NCBI GenBank assembly: GCA_007922305.1
Contig: ML677334.1
Span: 59,994,858-60,058,857 of the forward strand
Source of the DNA: Dermatemys mawii
Taxonomy: Eukaryota > Chordata > Testudines > Dermatemydidae
Length of the DNA: 64,000 nucleotides
Direction of reading: 5' to 3'
Shown here: piece by piece, positions 1 to 10,769 of the stretch
Layout: the number at the start of each line of letters is the position of its first letter
How positions within the stretch are numbered: position 1 is the stretch's first letter
The notes under the pieces: model-generated
Told to the model about the DNA's origin: nothing
Seen by the model: the letters and a program-made list of their open reading frames with translations, nothing else
Databases searched by the model: none
Made by a program: the position numbers and the translations under genes

Positions 1-198
1 AGACTGCTTAATATATAATGGTTTTAATAGAAAATAAATCTCACTGACTTGAAAGTGAACTGCCATGTTAATGTGAATAAATAACAAAATAGTTCTAAGC
101 TGTTGGTATAGCATTGTATGTTACAGTGATTATTACTTTGTTCCTTTAATCATTTGGTGTGTGTATTTAACAAATATGTATATATTTTTGTCATGTAG

Positions 199-277
199 AT
201 GTCAGAATTTTCTGAAAAGAAGTCTAGAGCTTATAAGCATCTTGGGCCACTGCTTACCTCTGCTGAAGGCACACTAG
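199..277 (+). CDS. SPIDR: SPIDR coding exon (early N-terminal exon)
   Basis: Probable early coding exon of SPIDR, a nuclear scaffold protein that links BLM helicase and RAD51 during homologous recombination. The exon follows a TAG acceptor after a T-rich tract and ends in CTA-G followed by GTACT, a phase-1 donor. It reads MSEFSEKKSRAYKHLG and continues to G at the junction. Joined to the exon at 2360, the phase-1 codon becomes GGA and the frame stays open into the conserved WSSSGSD segment. Human SPIDR has a weakly similar EK-rich stretch just before that segment. The first ATG is not necessarily the start codon, because mammalian SPIDR has about 60 residues upstream in earlier exons, which lie outside this window. 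A second possible acceptor (CAG) lies at 203-205, which would start the exon at 206. This is the least conserved and least certain of the three exons. Confidence 0.6.
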
Positions 278-947
278 GTACTATCACTATTTCACATTAA
301 CTTTGTAAAAGAGACTACCAGTTTGCATTGTTCACAGAAGTTTTCTCAGTTCTTACCTATGACATCAGCTGCTTCCAGCTACTGACGTAGTCTATGCGTA
401 CAGAGGGTGATCTCTACAATAAATAGAACTGATCCTATTTGACTTGCACCTGCATTCCTAGTCTCCCTCTCCCCTGATCTCCAGATAGGGATCCTCAAGG
501 GAGGCCCAAACCTCGGCCACTGCTTTTGTATGTGCAAAAGGAGCTCTACTAATGCTGCATATGTTGTACAATCATATCCTGCCAGAGACAGTACTTGTAA
601 AGTTTTTTCACAATTAAAAAAACCCTCGAAAAGTGTATAGATGAAAAGTGAGGCAGTTATGTACTCCACTTGCAGACAGATAAATAAGGAGACTAAAGGT
701 GGAGCTCGGGAGAAAAGAAAATGGAACCTATCAGCTGGATTGACAGTAGCAGTGCTGCTGCTTTCATAACCTTTTCCCTTTGTGTGAGAACAACCAGGAT
801 AACAGCATGGAGCAACTACTATCGTGATAGGAATTGCAAAAATAGATGCAGCCATAACAGTAAATTTTTAAGGGATAATTTGACTTTACAGTTCAAAAAC
901 AGCCTAGATACGATATAAAATAAGCTCTAATTTGCATTTGTGTATGT

Positions 948-948
<1 letters not shown>

Positions 949-988
<40 letters not shown>
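949..988. repeat. (AC)n microsatellite
   Basis: About 19 uninterrupted AC/CA dinucleotides, flanked by GTATGTGTA on both sides. The pure run is long enough to be length-polymorphic. Confidence 0.95.
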
Positions 989-990
<2 letters not shown>

Positions 991-1994
991 GTATGTGTAT
1001 GAGGGTTGTCTCCTATCTAATTACTGACGTGCTGCAACCCCATCTTGCTTGTGAGATCTGACAGGGTCCTTCTCTGTGTTAGGATGTCAGAGTCTGCCCT
1101 TAAAAGTGGTTTTAAACACTTCAGTCAAAATCACTCATATTGGTCTTCCCAGCTTCCTTAACCTCCTAGCCTCCATTGCCAGTCAGTCCCTTCTTCCTTA
1201 GAGATGCAGGGTAGGGAAGCTACTGCAGCAGACTCTTTGCATTTTTCCTCACTGAAGTTTGAAACCCACCACAGGTTTTGCAGGCTTTCTCCAGGTGTGT
1301 CACTTCTAACCCCTTGCTTCCAGTCCTGCCTTTGTCTATCTGCCCCAGAGGCTCCGCTGCCTTTGTTGGGTTCCCCGAGTTAAAAATAAGTGAGATAATG
1401 GGCATCTCTTCTACATGCTACAGTATCTTGGAGTTCAAAATTATGCTTTTCCAGTTTTTTTAAAAGGAATCTGTGTTGGGGGTGGCAGAAAATTTTGTTT
1501 TTCCTCCAGTACTGATACCCAACAACTGGATTTTTTCAGAATGAGAAATCAGACTTCCAAGTGGAAGAAAGAGATTTCATTTGCTTGTGCCTGCCTGTTC
1601 TGTAAACTGAAGTTCATTGTGCTACTAAGATGCAATCCTCCTCCTTTATATGCATTAATAATAGTGGGTAAAAGGTATTTTGGAATACCCATCAGTTGTC
1701 TTTACTTTATCTCTAAAGACATGTTGTTTCAACAGTTGTCTGTGAATGAACAGTTATTCTTAGTTACTCCTGAACAGCTTAATTTCTTTTTCTAATTTTG
1801 CTGTGGCAGTGAAAGGTTCTACAATTCTGAATTTTATTTTTTATTGTTATGATTAATGGTGACATTTTAGTTTTTGTGTGTAAATTACCACAGACTTAAA
1901 AAAAAATAATCCAAGAACTGATTTTACTTTGAGACTGTAAATATTTAAAGTGTCTCTTCAGAGGTGGGGCGTGGAGGTGACACTGTGATCTATG

Positions 1995-2185
1995 AGCAGG
2001 GGACTGTGTGAAGATTTTTAGTCCTGGCTCTGCTACTGACTTGCTCTGTGGCCTTGGCCAAATCAAGTGACCTCTGCCACACATTCTCTTTCTGGAAATG
2101 GAGATGTTAATACTGCCCTCACAGAGTTGTAATGAAAATTGATAAGGCTCTATATTTTAAAAGTGTAAATGGTAAATGCTGTAAT
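1995..2185 (+). mobile_element. MIR-type SINE relic
   Basis: The MIR core is recognisable in order: a GGCTCTGCTACTGACTTGC-like segment, then TGTGGCCTTGG, then CTGGAAATGGAGATG, then TGCCCTCACAGAGTTGTAATGA. It is an old, diverged, tRNA-derived SINE without clear ends. Confidence 0.75.
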
Positions 2186-2359
2186 ATTTTAGAAGTGTGG
2201 ATACTCAAATAGTTGCACCTGATGTTGGGGCAGGGGGATAGGATATATGATTTATTTTAGCTCAAAAAGAATGCAAGTTTAATTTCAAATTCACTAGTTT
2301 AGAAACTCGTATTGATTTGATATTGTTATATACTAATACTGTCTCATGCTCTCTGATAG

Positions 2360-2545
2360 GAGTTTCTGCTGCTGAGAACCCAGAGGAGTTTGCGGACATA
2401 GTATGGAGCTCTAGTGGTAGCGACTTGTCAGATGATGAGAATAAAATATTGATTTCAAGGTTGTATAACCAAAAGAGCCATGGTTCCAAAGTACAGAAAT
2501 CTTACAGCAAGTATAACTTATTGTCAGAGGACAGGAGTAGTGAAG
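2360..2545 (+). CDS. SPIDR: SPIDR coding exon with WSSSGSDLSD motif
   Basis: 186-nt symmetrical exon (phase 1 to phase 1). The acceptor is TGATAG before GAGTTT and the donor is GAAG followed by GTGAGT, close to consensus. It encodes about 62 residues. Near the start is DIVWSSSGSDLSDDEN, which corresponds to DITWSSSGSDLSDED in human SPIDR, the most conserved block of the N-terminal region. The rest (YNQKSHGSK, LLSEDRSSEG) is serine- and charge-rich and looks disordered. It is longer here than in human, where FIDWE follows after about 15 residues, so the reptile gene keeps extra sequence or an exon that mammals shortened. The reading frame runs on past the donor to 2724, but that part has no similarity and is intron. 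I am confident of the identity; it comes from recalled family sequence, not a search. Confidence 0.88.
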
Positions 2546-3834
2546 GTGAGTTCAAATGTTTTGCAAATGTTTTTTGGAAAGAAATCCTGTGTGTGTTGAA
2601 TTTTAAATATCTTATGGGAAAATCATTTGAAGTTATTGCAAAATGTTACAGCTCTGATCCTGCTCTAATTGAAGTTGGTGGAAAAATTCCCTTTAACTTC
2701 TGTGAGAGCCAGAATGGGCCCTAAACAGCATAAGCAAAAGTGGATTATACATTGAAGTATGGCGAGTGAAACGGCAAGGGATAATAGTTGTCCAATGCGA
2801 ATAAAAACTATTTATAATACGTTGAAATAGGATGACCTGCTCTTTATGGGATGGTACACTAACTCCTTTGTCCGTGCTGTTGGTGGAGTTGTGAATCCCC
2901 AGGCCTGCAGTCTTCACACAACCAGTGGTGCTACTGCGTGCTTTTACCTAGGGCACAGTGTGCCCCTGCCGAAACAGCTGGTGGTAAATGGCACTTCTTG
3001 TGCCTCTCTGGTGAATCAAGCATAGACTTCCATATAGAATATTCCTGCAATTCTCTACATCTGTTGTTTATCGATTTTTATTGCTCACCTGTGTACACCG
3101 TTCATATATAGTACACCAGGGTTCTTTGACTTTCTGGTCCAATGAAAGGTTTTCTTCCTGACTTAGTAAATTTTCTGGTGGGTTACTTGTTCTCTGCCCC
3201 AGTGTCTAAAGAAAGACAAAACTGTAATTAAAGAAGAAAAAAATACTTGCTTTGTGCACAAATTTGTAGCTCTTCATCTAAATATTGATTCTGCTCTGAT
3301 TGTTAATCTGAGTGAACCCATGTTTTACTCTTGTATATTCTTCTCTGATCTACATTAACTGTCTCTAGGTGGAGAACTAAAGGTAATGAAATAAACATCT
3401 AATCATTTCCTTTGTTCATATACTATTTTAAAATATCAGGTAATTACAGCAAATACACTCAGTGAAAAATGAAATGTGTGGTACAAATCCAGCCTTGCCA
3501 ATGCTGGAACAAAATGAATACTTTTACTGAAGATGGAGTTTCTCTTCCTTGATTATAAACCACCAGGGTGTAATGGATTGCAGGGGGTGAAGAGGTCTTT
3601 TTAATTTGATTTTTATGTGTGTGAGAGAGAGAAATAATTTGGAACTGTACATTTTTTCTAATCTGAACAGCTTCTGAACCTTTGACTTTTCTCTAAATAA
3701 TTTGATATTTTGTTTCTTGCCAATATCATTTTTTTTTCCTCCTTAAAACAGTACTCTGTGCTTGAGGCAACTATCCCCTAAAGCAGCGTTTCTCAAATGT
3801 GAGTTTGAATCCCGAATCCTTCCTGGGCTATTCC
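2546..3834. other. Intron, mostly unique sequence
   Basis: No coding signal. Near 3783-3830 a short GCAGCGTTTCTCAAA segment resembles the left end of a hAT element, but no right end is found. The rest I do not recognise. Confidence 0.5.
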
Positions 3835-3854
3835 ACAGGTAGAGACTTCCACAG

Positions 3855-5286
3855 GTGGACCTATTCACCACATCCAGCAAGAGGAAGTGCCCTTTATCCT
3901 GCTCAGGAGGCAGCCTAGGTCACCTCTCCTTGAGAGATACTTTGTCTCCTTCCTTGGACAAAGGGCCTGTTCTATGCATTCCCTGCAACACCACTAATTC
4001 TAAGAGTGATAAACAAGATCAAGCAGGACAAAGCCAGGGTTATCCTCATAGTACTGACCTTGCTGAGGCAAACTTTACATCCTTACCTGCTTCACCTGGG
4101 TCTCCAACTGGTGCTCAAGCTTCTGACAGCTTCTCATCTTTCCCAGGGTCTGGGCCATGTGCTTCACCTGAAACCTGGGGGCGAGGGGCGGGATCTGTCT
4201 TCAAGCATGGCTCCTAGATGGTTCACGGGATTAGAATACACCTGTTCGACAGGAGTACAAGTATTACCAAACATTAAAAGGAGGTCAACTCTAATTATTT
4301 ACCTTCAGAAATGGAAGAAATTCAACCACTGATGTCAGTCACTGCCTTTTGCCTGAATCTTCTCTGCTCTCAGCTTTCTTGGATTAATTGCTGGACTTAA
4401 ACCTGTTTTGTTTTGTTTTATCAATTAGCTCTGTTAAACTAATATCGCTGTGAGATGAGCTTTTTCATTTCCCACTGGTGGAGTTTTCTGTTTTTGCACA
4501 TCCTATATCCTTAAGATTTATTAAGGGTCTGGGGAATCTAGCTCCAGGTTAAGGATCTTACTTTGACTTGGGATCTCAACCTGCTACTGAGAGAGCTTTA
4601 TGGGACTTCCATTTGAACCTATAGTTACCTGCTCCTTGCTTCACTTATCTATGAAAATGGCCTTTTTAGTAACTTTCATGTCAGCCCACAAGGGTGAAGA
4701 AATTGTTTGGCAGATCTCCCCCACATTTTAAATGTTTCTCAAGGGCAAAGTCTTCCTATAGTTGCACCCTAAGTTCTTTCTTAAGGTGCTGTCGGATTTC
4801 TCTTAACCAGACTATTGACCTTGTTGTATTTTTTCCTAAACCAAATAAATCTCTGTTCATATGTTAAAAGGCCAATGCCGTTGTACATTTATCTGAATAG
4901 GACCAATCCATTTTGGAAATCACCTAGACTTTGTATCCATTGCAGAATAATCAAAAGGGATCACAATCTCTTGAGATGGATTGCTGGGTGTATTACTGCT
5001 TGCTGTGATGCAGATGGTGCTTTGCATCTGCAAAGGATTATAGCTCTCTATCAGATTGCAAGCAGCTTCCACAGCATTACTCAAAAACATTCCAGTGTCT
5101 GAGATATGCAGAGCTGCTCCTTGGGCTTCAGTGCATACCTTTTCTAAACAAAGTGCCTTGGTCTATGTTGTTAGATCCGATGCGGCACTTGGTACTGCTG
5201 TACTGTCTTCGGTCTTTGCCTTGATACTGCTTGGAGTCATCAAAGGGACACTACTTGAAGAAGAAAAGGCTACCCTCAGCTTATGA
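3855..5286 (+). pseudogene. DIRS RNase H tail and tyrosine recombinase remnant
   Basis: Decayed coding sequence spread over several frames. 3855-3990 matches the end of DIRS RNase H (DLFTTSSKRKC, then a LLYAFPP-like region now reading PVLCIPC). 4006-4330 matches the linker to the recombinase (KARVILI, then LLSQ..G.VLHL-like, then a WKKF end). 4640-4850 gives KMAFLVTFMSAHKGEE, the counterpart of the conserved TSARR.SE block around the first catalytic arginine, here altered to SAHKGEE. 5101-5142 gives EICRAAPWASVHTF, the block carrying the end of the catalytic domain, in frame to a stop at 5284. The HSTRAQAT box with the catalytic His-x-x-Arg is not preserved; the region reads as ASTALLK instead. 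At least four frame disruptions are visible. No product is expected. Confidence 0.72.
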
Positions 5287-5290
5287 AGTA

Positions 5291-5582
5291 ACTGTGGTTT
5301 GTTGAGATGTGTGTCCCTATGGGTGCTCCACTATCTGCCCTCCTTCCCCTCCGCTTTGGACTGTTCTTGTTGGACACACAGACAGAGAAGGAACTGTGGG
5401 AAGTTCACCTGTGCAACACTATGTGCTTGGAGCATGGCAGAAGGTTGTAAGAGCACGTGTGTGTGGCGGGGGATAAATTGACTCTGCGAATGGAAACATT
5501 TCCAATCAAAGGCTTGAGAGGAGCATGCCCACCTCAGAGAGAACACCCATGGTGTGGGGAACACATCTCAAAGAACCACAGT
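5291..5582. repeat. Inverted repeat at DIRS 3' end
   Basis: Arm 5291-5316 (ACTGTGGTTTGTTGAGATG...) and arm 5558-5582 are reverse complements with two mismatches and one indel over about 25 bases, separated by about 240 bases. DIRS elements use inverted terminal and internal complementary regions to make circular intermediates. This pair is well preserved compared with the decayed coding part. Confidence 0.75.
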
Positions 5583-6093
5583 GGCTGCACAGAGTGACCT
5601 CTTCTTGTATTTCCTGTGTGGTTTGGGCAGGGGGAAATTATCTTGTTCGCTCAAAACCACTAGAACACCTCCTTTCCTCCAACCCTCTATCAGTTCACTT
5701 ACCAGTTCTATGAACTGCCTTTAGTCTGCCTGGGGTCAGGTACCATTAGTATGTAATAACTTTCTTTGGTTCTCAATGTTCCTTTCCAACTCCCCTGTCT
5801 CCAGACATCAGCATGAACATAATGCTGCTACCTCAGCCTGCTTTCTCACACATACCAGAAAGTATATTCACATCATTTTCAGCTTCAACCAATTCCACAA
5901 CTCCTTGTTTGTTCTAACCCTGCTTCTCCCTTTTGACCTCCCTCAGATTTAAAACCTCACGTGGACATGGTTCACAAACAATGGTATCTCTACTCTCTCT
6001 CTCTATTCAAGCAAGTGTAGTCAGAATGGAGCTTAAAAGTGTGTTTTATATGCTTTGCAAGCAAGACAAGATCCTTCCCCTCAGGAGTTTGCA

Positions 6094-6250
6094 GTCTCAG
6101 GCTACACCTAAGACATAGGTTGATTAAGATCTGTCCCTCATTGGTATGAAACATTTACACCCTGAACATTGTAGTTAAGCCCAACTAATCCCTGATGTAG
6201 ATCACTAGGGTGAACAGAGAATTCTTCCACTGACCTAGCTATTGATAGGG
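6094..6250. mobile_element. MITE fragment
   Basis: Contains the sequence order of an abundant turtle MITE: an AGGCTACACCTAAGAC start, ACACCCTGAACATTGTAGTTAAGCC in the middle, then GTAGATCACTAGGGTGAACAGAGAATTCTTC and GACCTAGCTA. It is diverged, and the 3' terminal inverted repeat is missing. Non-autonomous DNA transposon, class uncertain (Harbinger- or hAT-like). Confidence 0.6.
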
Positions 6251-6454
6251 ACTGAGTTTCTATGAGTCAGAGTTGGGTTCCATAAGTGGAGAGAAGAGGC
6301 CTATTTTCGGGGGAAATTGGAAGAAAGAAGAGGTGAGTTGGAGGTGTGATTTGGACCTGGTATTAACCTGTCTTTTCTGTCTATACTACCTGAGCTGGGA
6401 AGCAAGTTTGCAGCTGCAGACTGACAGGCAGCCTGGTAGCTCAAACAGAGCTTA

Positions 6455-6685
6455 AAAATAGCACTGTAGCTGGGGATAACATAGATGGTGGCTTGGGCTA
6501 GCCCCCTGAGCACAAACTGACCTGGATTCCCTGGGCACATACCCAGGTGGCTAGCCTGAGCTGCTGCCGTGCTACAGCAAACTATACTTCCATTTTTAGT
6601 GTGCTAACTCAAGGAGAGCTAGTGTGTCTGTCTACTTGTGCTAGAAGTGCACTGCCAGCTGCAGTGTAGATATACCCATCATCTT
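6455..6685. mobile_element. MITE-like fragment ending in GTGTAGATATACCC
   Basis: The segment carries GGCTAGCC...GGTGGCTAGCCTGAG inverted motifs and ends CAGCTGCAGTGTAGATATACCC, the usual right end of a turtle MITE family (GTGTAGACATACCC). The left boundary is unclear. Confidence 0.5.
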
Positions 6686-7261
6686 GTTGCTGTACTCCGT
6701 TCCAAACGAAATAATGGTATAATCTTCGTGTATCTTTGGTTCATCAACTCTCCATTTTTGTTTCAAATCTCTGATGAAGACTTAATTTTTCTCTCTCATC
6801 TTTTATTTCTCTTATCCTCTGATTTACTCAGGCGAACATGAGCTAGGGCTTTTGGAAAATGTAACTAGATAAATCCTGATAAGTAAAAATCTGCTACCTT
6901 CTCAGGGGCAATAGTACAAGAGCTGTCAACCAATCAAATTGCATATGGAAATAGTCTGTCATCTTGAGATTTGCCTCCACAAAAGTTAGCATTTACCTGA
7001 TATTTAATTTTATATTTGTACTATTTAGCTCTGCGAAGTATATTAGAATCCAGCTTTTAATTGAAGATGCTATCAGAGTTGTTTTGTATGTTATGGAAAG
7101 AGTAAGAAAAATATCAGTTGAATGTACATAAAATAACAACACTTGCATTTTTGAATTAAAGATAATTTAACAGCATGTTTACTATCATTGTGGAATTCTT
7201 AGTTATAAATAATGGACTCATTAAGAAAAATGTCTTTAATTTTAACAAATCCTTTATTAAG

Positions 7262-7428
7262 GAGAACCACAGTTCATTGACTGGGAGAAGGACAGTGATC
7301 CTGGGGATGGTGGTGATGAACGCAATGGATCAGGAAAAGATGACAGTCCATTGGACATATCAGACTCTGATTCTTGTGCAAGCAGTAATTCCCTGCCTGT
7401 TGAAGAGAAGGAAGGTGAATTTCCTAAG
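7262..7428 (+). CDS. SPIDR: SPIDR coding exon with FIDWEKDSD motif
   Basis: 167-nt exon entered in phase 1 and left in phase 0. The acceptor is TTATTAAG before GAGAACC, a somewhat weak AAG site with an A-rich tract. The donor is CCTAAG followed by GTGAGA. The split codon with the previous exon is GGA. The exon encodes GEPQFIDWEKDSD, then an acidic run with ISDSDSCASSNSLP and EKEGEFPK. Human SPIDR has DELQFIDWEIDSD, EISDCASCASNQSL and EKLSELPK in the same order and spacing, which makes the assignment secure. The segment is acidic and serine-rich, belongs to the disordered N-terminal part of the protein and contains no enzyme motif. The next human exon begins just after ELPK. I could not find its counterpart downstream in this window. 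Confidence 0.93.
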
Positions 7429-7859
7429 GTGAGAAAATGTTTCTGCTTAAAAAAACCAAAACATAACTGTACAGCATATTAAGGTTTGGAAGAACTGATT
7501 TGGATGGGACATGAAGTTTTTTGTGTTTGTTTACCTCGTCTCCCTAAAATAGAGCTTCACCAACAAGAGTATTTCAAATTCTTATTCTTCCCCAAACCTA
7601 CAGATAGGGTAAGCAGTGTGGTCAGTGAATAGAGTAGTCGACAGGGAGTCTTGCAGTTCTTAAATCATCACATGAGATGTGATTTAGAAAATTTGTTAAT
7701 TCACAAGAAAGTTATACAATGTCTTGTGCAGTTTAAGTGGCATGGTTTTTTGCCTTAAAGTAAGAGTGCTGTGCCAAAACAGACTATTTCAGTGTCAGCT
7801 TGAGGCAGCTTTCCTGTTCTAGGATAACCTATCAGATATACACTGTTATATAATAATAA

Positions 7860-8939
7860 TGATCAGCATATTCATAAATGAAGTGGAAAAAGGGATAAAC
7901 AATGAGGTGGCAAAATATGTACTTGATACAAAATGATTAAAAATGGCTAAATCCAAAGCAAACTGCAATGAGCTACAAAGGGATCTCACAAAATTTGGTG
8001 ACTGTACAACAAAATGGCAGATGAAATTTAATGTTGGTAAATGCAAAGTTAATGCACAGTGGAATATATCATCCCAACTATGTACACAAAATAATGGGGT
8101 CTATATTAGCTGTTAACAGTCAAAAGAGAGATCTTGGAGACATTGTGGGTAGTTCTCTGAAAACATCTGCTCAATATGCGGACAAAAAAGCTAACAATGC
8201 TAGAAACCATTAGGAAAGGGATAGTTAGTGAGACAGTAAATATCATAATGCAACTATATAAATCCATGGTATGCCCACACCTCGAATACTGTGTGCAGTT
8301 CTTGTTGCTTTGTCTCAAAAAAGATATATATTAGAATTGAAAAAGGTGCAGAGAAGGTCAACAAAAATGACTCAGGGGAATGGGACAGCTCTTTAATCTC
8401 CCAGAGATTAAAAAGACTGGGACTGTTCATTTTAGAAAAGAGATGCCTAAAGAGGTATATGATATAAGTATATTAAAATCATTGATGGTGTGAAGAATGT
8501 GAATTAGCAAGTATTATTTACCCCTTCACATAACACAAGAACAAGAGATGAAATTAACAGGCAAAAAGTTTTTAAAACAAAAAAACTCAAACCCAAGTAC
8601 TACTTCACACAATGCGTAATCAGCTTGTGAAACTCATTGCCAGGGAATGTTGTGATAGCTGAAAGCATAACTGGGTTAAAAAAAAGAATTGTGTTCCTGG
8701 AGGATAGGTCCATTGACAGCTATTAGCCAAGGTGGTCAGGGATTTAACTCTGTGTTCTGGGTGTCCCTAAGCCTCTGACTGGCAGATGCTGGGACTGGAT
8801 GACAGAGAATGGATCACTCGAGAATTGCCTTGTTCTGTTCATTCACTCCGAATCATCAGGCATTGGCCAGTGTCAGAAGATAGGATGCTGGGCTTGATGG
8901 ACCATTGATCTGACCCAGTATGGCTGTTCTTATGTTCTT
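7860..8939 (+). mobile_element. CR1 LINE, 3' end (turtle type)
   Basis: 5'-truncated CR1 copy. It begins in the reverse transcriptase C-terminal region (ATATTCATAAATGAAGTGG, the FINE/ND block), runs through the segment for TKWQMKFNV.KCKV and LVMPTP..EYCVQF, and ends in a 3' UTR with TCTGACCCAGTATGGC and the tail TGTTCTTATGTTCTT. That tail is the characteristic turtle CR1 end. Several stops and frameshifts are present. Confidence 0.93.
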
Positions 8940-10065
8940 TACAAAATGGTTACTGTTTCCTCCCAGAGAAGATACATTTTTCTTAGGCACCAGTTTTGCT
9001 AATATTGTCTCTTTGCCTAAATATTTGCATGCCTAAATTTTAGATGCTTGCATTTTTTGGGTGTCTCAAATCTTGGTTTGGTTTGTGCCAGCTTGATTTC
9101 TGTGCTTCATCTGGGAAATTAGATGACAGTTGCTGTGCACAAATGCTATTTGCATGCAGAAAAACTTGATGTTCAAAACTACACCCATAAAAACAAGCAT
9201 ACATATTTTCGGGGCTGGATTGAAGTAATTTCTAATATTTAATCCTTGTGTTTAAAAATTCATAGTACTGTACAAGTATGTTCTCAGAATTTCCAGTAGA
9301 GGGTGCCAAAAACTAACTATTCAGTTTTACTTTTCAGTAACAAATTACTTGAGAATTCTAGAGAAAATTGGATTTAGAATAGTATACTCTTATGTAATTG
9401 AATACACGTAATGCACTGTAGTGGCAATTAGACATTGTGCAGGTTAAATTGTCCAAGAGGGTGGTTTGTTTTTTTAATGGTGAATACAGCTGTCAGCGTC
9501 AAATCTGACATATGAGCAGACATAAGGTATGCTATTCTAGGCAAAAGGAAAAACAAGCAGTATATCTGTAGTAATAATAACTAGAGTGTGAAAACAATGG
9601 GCCAAACTAAATGGCATCTACTTGCATCGCAGCTTCAGTTAAATCAATGGAGTAACAACTGCTTTCACCAGGACTGAATCTTGCCAAGATTGTGAAAAAA
9701 GGGTCTGTCTGAGAATGAGTTCTGTTTCCAGTCTACTAATCAGAAGTGGGGTAGAATCACTGCCAAATAGCAATACTTGAATAATTCGTCAGACATGATG
9801 TTTCTAGCTAGTAGGTTAAAGAAGTGGGTGGAGGGGCTCCACTTCCAATATCTTGGAAAAAAGCCTAACCCTCCTGACACCCCCATCTGTGAAGGGAAAG
9901 GCACAGGGTTTTCTACAGGGCTCTGTTCCTGAAAGCTGCTTGTGGTGCCATCTCTCTCTCTCTCTCTTATTTGCCTCTGACTAGTAAGAAAGATGTCCTA
10001 TAAATTGGCGCTTCATCCCTTCTAGATGCTGTAAATAGGAAGGAGGGTTCCAGAGCTTGAGCTGC
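8940..10065. other. Intron, little recognised
   Basis: AT-rich unique sequence. 9597-9690 resembles an amniote interspersed repeat (TTAAATCAATGGAGTAACAAC core). A TC microsatellite lies at 9951-9967. No coding signal. Confidence 0.5.
9951..9967. repeat. (TC)n microsatellite
   Basis: Eight uninterrupted TC units after GGTGCCA. Confidence 0.9.
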
Positions 10066-10182
10066 AGCATGAGCCCAAACATCCACACTGCAGTTACAGC
10101 CACTTAGCCTAAGCCATATGAGCCTGAGTCAGCTGGCACAGGGTAGCCAGGGGTTTTCAATTGCTGTGTAGAGGTACCCCAT
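10066..10182. mobile_element. MITE fragment (AGCCCAAAC...GTAGAGGTACCC)
   Basis: Contains GAGCCCAAACATCCACACTGC, CAGCTGGCACAGGGTAGCC and ends CAATTGCTGTGTAGAGGTACCCC. The order and the end match a common turtle MITE whose right end is GCTGTGTAGACATACC. Confidence 0.6.
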
Positions 10183-10769
10183 AGCTCTACCTTTTCTTTC
10201 ATCCTCCAGTTTAGGGTTTTTCACACCCTTTCAATTTCTCTAGTGCCTACATTTGTGCCTAAGAAGCAGTGATAGATTAAATGTGATTCCTGATCATTTT
10301 GCTGCTACCCACAGGGCTGAGTAGCAGCAGTAAAATTGGCAAGCTTGGTTTTAATTTTTGCCGCTGTTTGACAAAGCCATGAACAATAGTGGAAACATTA
10401 GAGCTGTCTGTCTGTAGATTCAGGAAGACTGTACTGCTTTGGTTCCTTTCAAAAGGAAAAGAAAAGGCTATATTCACAATCATAAGAGGTAGAAGCTTTT
10501 TTTATAGAAATTTAAATTCTATACAGCTTGATAGCTTGGGCCTCCATGTTATCTAGGAATAACTTCCCACTCTGAATTGGCAAGTACATTTTTCATGCTT
10601 TGCCAACTAGTAATCTTGTTACTGTTGAGGTAGATCCCCTGAAATCAAGTGAAAGCTAACTGTCATGGCAGACAAGATTACATAAATCTGGAAATAAGAA
10701 TAGTTGAATAATTATATCATTTAATTTAATGGATACTTAGATGTATAAACTCTCCTCAGTTGTCGAATC

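Larger units (their letters stand above)
278..2359. other. SPIDR intron between exons at 199 and 2360
   Basis: About 2.1 kb of intron. It holds an AC microsatellite (949-988) and a MIR relic (1995-2185). A 158-codon open frame on the minus strand at 379-855 shows no recognisable domain and no splice support, so I treat it as chance. Confidence 0.7.
3835..5610 (+). mobile_element. DIRS-type retrotransposon, 3' fragment
   Basis: 5'-truncated DIRS element in sense with SPIDR. DIRS elements encode a Gag-like protein, reverse transcriptase/RNase H and a tyrosine recombinase in place of an integrase. Seen in order: the RNase H C-terminal tail (VDLFTTSSKRKC at 3855), the linker (INKIKQDKARVILI near 4010), recombinase remnants to 5286, then the terminal region with the inverted arms at 5291-5316 and 5558-5582 that are typical of DIRS ends. 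Stop codons and frame changes show it has long been dead. The 5' boundary is approximate. Confidence 0.75.

Noticed and set aside
379..855. 158-codon open frame on the minus strand
   Set aside because: No recognisable domain, no splice sites, antisense to the SPIDR intron, and composition like the surrounding DNA. Length alone is not enough.
2546..2724. Extension of the SPIDR exon frame past the GTGAGT donor
   Set aside because: Similarity to SPIDR stops at the donor and the next exon fits in phase. The extension is read-through into intron.
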